Assembly: GCF_019749295.1 (NCBI RefSeq) | Contig: NZ_JACWFG010000022.1 | Span: 1 to 64,000, forward strand | From: Neobacillus niacini | Lineage (GTDB): Bacteria > Bacillota > Bacilli > Bacillales > Cytobacillaceae | Length of the DNA: 64,000 bases | Direction of reading: 5' to 3' | In this document: one piece after another, positions 61,252 to 64,000 of the stretch | Layout: every line of letters starts with the position of its first letter | Numbering within the stretch: position 1 is the first letter of the stretch | The notes under the pieces: model-generated | Database searches by the model: none | Told to the model about the DNA's origin: nothing | Seen by the model: the letters and a program-made list of their open reading frames with translations, nothing else | Position numbers and translations under genes: made by a program

Positions 61252-61389
61252 GTGGAGCAAATGATCCCTCTCATAAGTGAGGTTGGGTTTCCAATCATCG
61301 TCACCCTCTACTTGCTATATCGAATTGAGTCGAAGCTAGATATGGTGGTCCAATCGATTCAAAATCTGCCCGAACGCATGAAGGCGTAA
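61252..61389 (+). CDS. YvrJ family small membrane protein
   Basis: 45 residues from GTG 61252, with AAAGGAG nine bases upstream. EQMIPLISEVGFPIIVTLYL is a single transmembrane helix, followed by LYRIESKLDMVVQSIQNLP, the YvrJ family pattern. Third gene of the DUF1659-DUF2922-YvrJ set. Its small size means it is often missed. Function unknown. Confidence 0.88.
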   Translation: MEQMIPLISEVGFPIIVTLYLLYRIESKLDMVVQSIQNLPERMKA

Positions 61390-61723
61390 CAGGAACCAAT
61401 ATATTAATAGAACCTTACACCTTTGTTCATAATTTGTTCATACTTAAGGGGTAAGATAAATACATGAAGAGGACAAACTTTTTTCTCTCTCTCTTCCATA
61501 ACCCCCTTTTATATATGATTTCTTTTGAATCCGGCAACTGGCCGGATTCCTTTTTTTGTGTAAAAAAGAAATCCCCTGCTATTTTTGCGCTAGTAAACTC
61601 AAAAAATAATTAAAAATAGTACGCATTTTAATAGATAAAACTGAATATGATCAATATAGATTGTAACTTTGAGTCTTTTTCTTCGTCACTTAATTGGAAG
61701 TTTTCCTCAAGGGAAGGTGTTAT
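61390..61723. other. 334-base intergenic region
   Basis: A direct repeat TTGTTCATA occurs twice near 61422-61442. The YvrJ terminator is at 61527-61557. The rest is AT-rich leader of the zinc-ribbon gene. No gene supported. Confidence 0.45.
61527..61557 (+). terminator. Terminator after the YvrJ gene
   Basis: GAATCCGGC, a short loop, GCCGGATTCC and TTTTTTT. Confidence 0.9.
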
Positions 61724-61909
61724 ATGGAGTTATCTATTAAAAAATGCATAGAATGCGGTGGAACTTCATTTATTCAAGCAAGTGACCTTAAACTCCTTCG
61801 CTCAGTAGAAAAAAGCTTTACCAGAGGGTGTGAAATGAATTTTACCGTATGTACAGCTTGCGGTGAAATTATCTCCCTCCATATTCTTCATCCAGGTAAA
61901 TTGAGATAA
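61724..61909 (+). CDS. Small zinc-ribbon protein
   Basis: 61 residues from ATG 61724 with GGAAGGTG upstream (frame opens at 61694). Two pairs CIECGG and CTACGE, about 37 residues apart, form a zinc ribbon. Resembles small nucleic-acid-binding or YgiT-like ribbon proteins; no function assigned. Own terminator. Confidence 0.75.
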   Translation: MELSIKKCIECGGTSFIQASDLKLLRSVEKSFTRGCEMNFTVCTACGEIISLHILHPGKLR

Positions 61910-61918
61910 AAAGCAAGA

Positions 61919-61949
61919 AGGCAATCTCGTCCGCGGGATTGCCTTTTTT
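61919..61949. terminator. Terminator between the zinc-ribbon and ThuA-like genes
   Basis: AAGGCAATC, about nine bases, GGATTGCCTTTTTT. Confidence 0.85.
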
Positions 61950-61965
61950 CGTACTTGTATCCAGT

Positions 61966-62601
61966 TTAGCTTATCGATCTTAACAGCCAATTTATTTTCT
62001 CAGCCAATAAGCTAGAAATGTTTTCATTTAACATCCCTTCTTTTGTATGTGCGGGTGTAAAACAGCATACCTTTCCTTTTCCAAAGGAATGCTTCCAGCA
62101 AGCGATAGAATCACCATCCACCCCGGTACTTCGAAGGTTTACTTCGGTATTCTCGACATCACAGTGTACAAAATAATGCTCATCTTGGAGAGTAAATGTT
62201 ACTTCATCATTTATGTATGTAACCTCTTGAAGGCCTGGCGGATGAAAGTCAAAAGCCCCGCACAGCATCTGGGTGTACTGGGTTTCCTTTGGATATCCAG
62301 CCATACCCGCATGCCAAGCTAAGAGACTTCCACCTGCATTTACATAGGAGACAATTTTCTCATCTAATTCTTCTGTTAACCATGAGACAAGCTGCTTCTC
62401 TCTAGGATTGAGGACATTCATTTTTGCATTGATAAAGAGGTCTGGTTGTTCATCAAGCGCTTGTGAAACTTCAGCATATGTAACGTACTGCACCTCCGTT
62501 TCTCCTTTGTATGGTAATCTATTAATGGCCGCCTCCAAACCTGCCTTTGCGTCATCACCATTATGCCAATAATCCCCAACTAACGCTGCTATTTTTATCA
62601 T
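61966..62601 (-). CDS. ThuA-like (class I glutamine amidotransferase fold) protein
   Basis: 211 residues, cytoplasmic. Landmarks: IAALVGDYWHNGDDAKAGLE, VNAGGSLLAWHAGMAGYP (GATase-like elbow without Cys, since Trp-His replaces it), and GKVCCFTPAHTKEGM near the C-terminus. ThuA proteins are linked to trehalose/sucrose 3-keto-sugar metabolism. AAAGGAGG before ATG. Divergent from the sugar operon at 62830. Confidence 0.88.
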   Translation of the reverse strand: MIKIAALVGDYWHNGDDAKAGLEAAINRLPYKGETEVQYVTYAEVSQALDEQPDLFINAKMNVLNPREKQLVSWLTEELDEKIVSYVNAGGSLLAWHAGMAGYPKETQYTQMLCGAFDFHPPGLQEVTYINDEVTFTLQDEHYFVHCDVENTEVNLRSTGVDGDSIACWKHSFGKGKVCCFTPAHTKEGMLNENISSLLAEKINWLLRSIS

Positions 62602-62729
62602 CCTTCATCCTCCTTTAACGTTCCTATTATCCTCATTATAGATCCGTTTTAGCTTATATAGTAAGTCCATGTTATGGATTCGAGAAGTACAACATGAATT
62701 CCTTTTTTGCAAAAATAAAAAACTTTTTG

Positions 62730-62803
62730 TTGCAAGAGCGCTTTCATTGGGTATATAATATCCCTAAATCGATTTACTAAACCGGTTTACTAAAACGTTT
62801 TAG
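62730..62803 (+). promoter_or_regulatory. Promoter with three phased LacI-type operators
   Basis: -35 TTGCAA (62730-62735), 18 bases, -10 TATAAT (62754-62759). From about +1 onward come three perfect 12-base palindromes of form TAAANCGNTTTA: TAAATCGATTTA (62765-62776), TAAACCGGTTTA (62778-62789) and TAAAACGTTTTA (62791-62802), exactly 13 bases apart. The third extends to CTAAAACGTTTTAG. A cre-like half (GCGCTTTCAT) lies between -35 and -10. Probable KdgR/LacI-type repression. Confidence 0.82.
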
Positions 62804-62829
62804 ATTACTTCAAAGAAGGTGTCATAACC

Positions 62830-63588
62830 ATGCAAAATATAATTGTTCCTTTAAATACCTTTGATAGAAATGAAGTGTTAGAGAATGGGCAAACTTCCTT
62901 TATTAAGCTCATTGCAGAATCAGGTGCTTATGGGATTGAGATTCGACGGGAGTTATTTTCAGATCAAGATCCATCTTTAGATAGCTTGAAGAATGAAATT
63001 GAAAAGTATCAACTCTTTACGGTGTATTCAGCTCCTATTGAATTATGGAAAGAGGATTTTCAGTTAAATGAGCAGGAATTAACAACGATTTTTCAAGAAG
63101 GAAAGAGACTTGGTGCAAAGTGGATAAAAGTATCACTGGGACATTTTGATCAAGAGCTTTCCAATGTAAGTCTAATTGATTTATTTTTAAAAAATCATCC
63201 AGAAATTCAATTGCTTGTGGAAAATGACCAGACCATGCATGGAGGTAATATCTCCAACTTAAAGTCGTTTTTTGAAAGCGCCTACGCACAGAATGTTCCA
63301 GTTAAAATGACGTTCGATGCCGGAAACTGGTACTATTCCAAACAGGATGTAGATGAAGCTCTAACTAAGCTTTCCCAATATGTCCACTATTTACATTTAA
63401 AGCAAGTAGTTCAGGAAAATGATGAGCTCGTTACTGTGCCGCTTCAAAAAGGCATCGGCCACAGCTGGGAAAAGGTGATAAACACCCTTCCATCACACGT
63501 AATAAAAGCACTTGAGTTTCCGATACAGCCAAAAGAAAGAACAAAAGAGTATGTTCAAATGATGTCAGAAAGTGAGGCGTTAGCATGA
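62830..63588 (+). CDS. TIM-barrel sugar isomerase/epimerase (AP endonuclease 2 fold)
   Basis: 252 residues. Metal-site residues visible in LVENDQTMHGGN, MTFDAGNWYYS and YLHLKQV; C-terminal KALEFPIQ supplies the last Glu. Family members isomerise or epimerise keto-sugars and sugar acids. AAAGAAGGTG before ATG. First gene of the operon behind the triple operator; overlaps the kinase gene as ATGA. Confidence 0.85.
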   Translation: MQNIIVPLNTFDRNEVLENGQTSFIKLIAESGAYGIEIRRELFSDQDPSLDSLKNEIEKYQLFTVYSAPIELWKEDFQLNEQELTTIFQEGKRLGAKWIKVSLGHFDQELSNVSLIDLFLKNHPEIQLLVENDQTMHGGNISNLKSFFESAYAQNVPVKMTFDAGNWYYSKQDVDEALTKLSQYVHYLHLKQVVQENDELVTVPLQKGIGHSWEKVINTLPSHVIKALEFPIQPKERTKEYVQMMSESEALA

Positions 63589-64000
63589 AAGCATTAGATG
63601 TTGTTACATTTGGCGAAGCAATGGCCATGTTTATGGCCAATCATCCTGGTTCCTTGGATGAAGTCAGCCAATTTACACGTGAGCTTGCAGGAGCAGAAAC
63701 AAATGTTGCTATTGGCCTGGCCCGCCTAGGATTCGGTTCTGGCTGGGCGAGTAAAGTAGGCAGCGACGCGTTTGGAAGATTTATAATTAACCGGCTTAAG
63801 AATGAAAACGTCAACATCAATCATGTTTTACTGGACAATAGGTACCCAACTGGGTTCCAATTAAAATCAATGGTCTTAGAGGGAGACCCAGAGGTTCAAT
63901 ACTTCCGTAAAGGATCGGCTGCCAGCCACCTCTCTATAGAGGATTTCAATGAAGAATATTTTCTAGAAGCGAAACACCTTCATATGACAGGGATTCCATT
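63585..64000 (+). CDS. PfkB sugar kinase, KdgK-like (partial)
   Basis: 139 codons are present; the gene runs off the end of the window. The N-terminal LDVVTFGEAMAMFMANHPG, the substrate loop ELAGAETNVAIGLARLGFGS and FRKGSAASHLS match 2-keto-3-deoxygluconate kinases. Its ATG overlaps the preceding stop. Together with the isomerase and LacI-type operators this suggests hexuronate or other sugar-acid catabolism. The symbol is left out because the catalytic C-terminus is not seen. Confidence 0.88.
   Translation, partial: MKALDVVTFGEAMAMFMANHPGSLDEVSQFTRELAGAETNVAIGLARLGFGSGWASKVGSDAFGRFIINRLKNENVNINHVLLDNRYPTGFQLKSMVLEGDPEVQYFRKGSAASHLSIEDFNEEYFLEAKHLHMTGIP

Noticed and set aside
61464-61620. 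About 50-codon frame starting ATGAAGAGG in the YvrJ downstream region
   Set aside because: It runs through the intrinsic terminator at 61527-61557 and lacks a ribosome site.

Overview
The window looks like a chromosomal segment of a low-GC, Gram-positive, spore-former-type bacterium of the Bacillaceae (Neobacillus/Mesobacillus/Bacillus-like). The evidence is strong AGGAGG ribosome sites, frequent TTG/GTG starts, CcpA-type cre boxes, YesM/YesN sensor-regulator pairs, AdeR-Ald alanine genes, a MurQ/MurR/MurP/MupG cluster and DUF1659-DUF2922-YvrJ small genes. The genus is inferred from these families, not from a search. No rRNA, tRNA, CRISPR array or prophage was seen.

Layout. 1-1600: a 52-bp tandem hairpin repeat array interrupted by a 1,400-bp IS3-family element. 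1644-4727: a DoxX gene, an ABC-2 exporter pair and a small membrane protein. 4874-13386 (minus strand): a beta-glucoside-type operon (binding protein, two permeases, YesM/YesN pair, GH1 glycosidase, ROK kinase). 13639-19231: alanine catabolism (permease, AdeR-like activator, alanine dehydrogenase, alanine racemase). 19327-25308: S9 peptidase, APH(6)-like kinase, DoxX copy 2, PAS-GGDEF-EAL protein. 25417-31497 (minus): a fructan/sucrose operon (LplB/LplC/LplA-type ABC importer, GH32, fructokinase) with cre boxes. 31670-33028: a NERD/zinc-ribbon protein followed by a six-unit 53-bp repeat array. 33094-37778 (minus): a binding protein plus sensor kinase plus response regulator with no transporter. 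37979-42660: aldo/keto reductase, acidic lipoprotein, acidic protein, AmiS/UreI-like channel, esterase, ArsR-like regulator. 42949-48175 (minus): N-acetylmuramic acid recycling (mupG-murP-murR-murQ) and a HAD phosphatase, with MurR-like operators in both promoters. 48296-52246: CdaR-like regulator and glycolate oxidase GlcD/GlcF. 52302-58193: four further DoxX cassettes separated by an MFS transporter, a third repeat array, a diguanylate cyclase and an unknown membrane protein. 58431-62601: an OYE/dienoyl-CoA reductase-like flavoenzyme, DUF1659/DUF2922/YvrJ, a zinc-ribbon protein and a ThuA-like protein. 62730-64000: start of a sugar-acid operon (TIM-barrel isomerase, KdgK-like kinase) behind three phased LacI-type operators.

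The recurring theme is uptake and cytoplasmic breakdown of plant and cell-wall sugars, each with its own sensor or repressor. The most unusual structural features are (a) six copies of one DoxX gene cassette, all on the minus strand, each with the same ~127-bp upstream region and most with the same terminator hairpin, and (b) a dispersed family of 52/53-bp tandem hairpin repeats in three arrays, one of which carries the IS3 element as a datable insertion.
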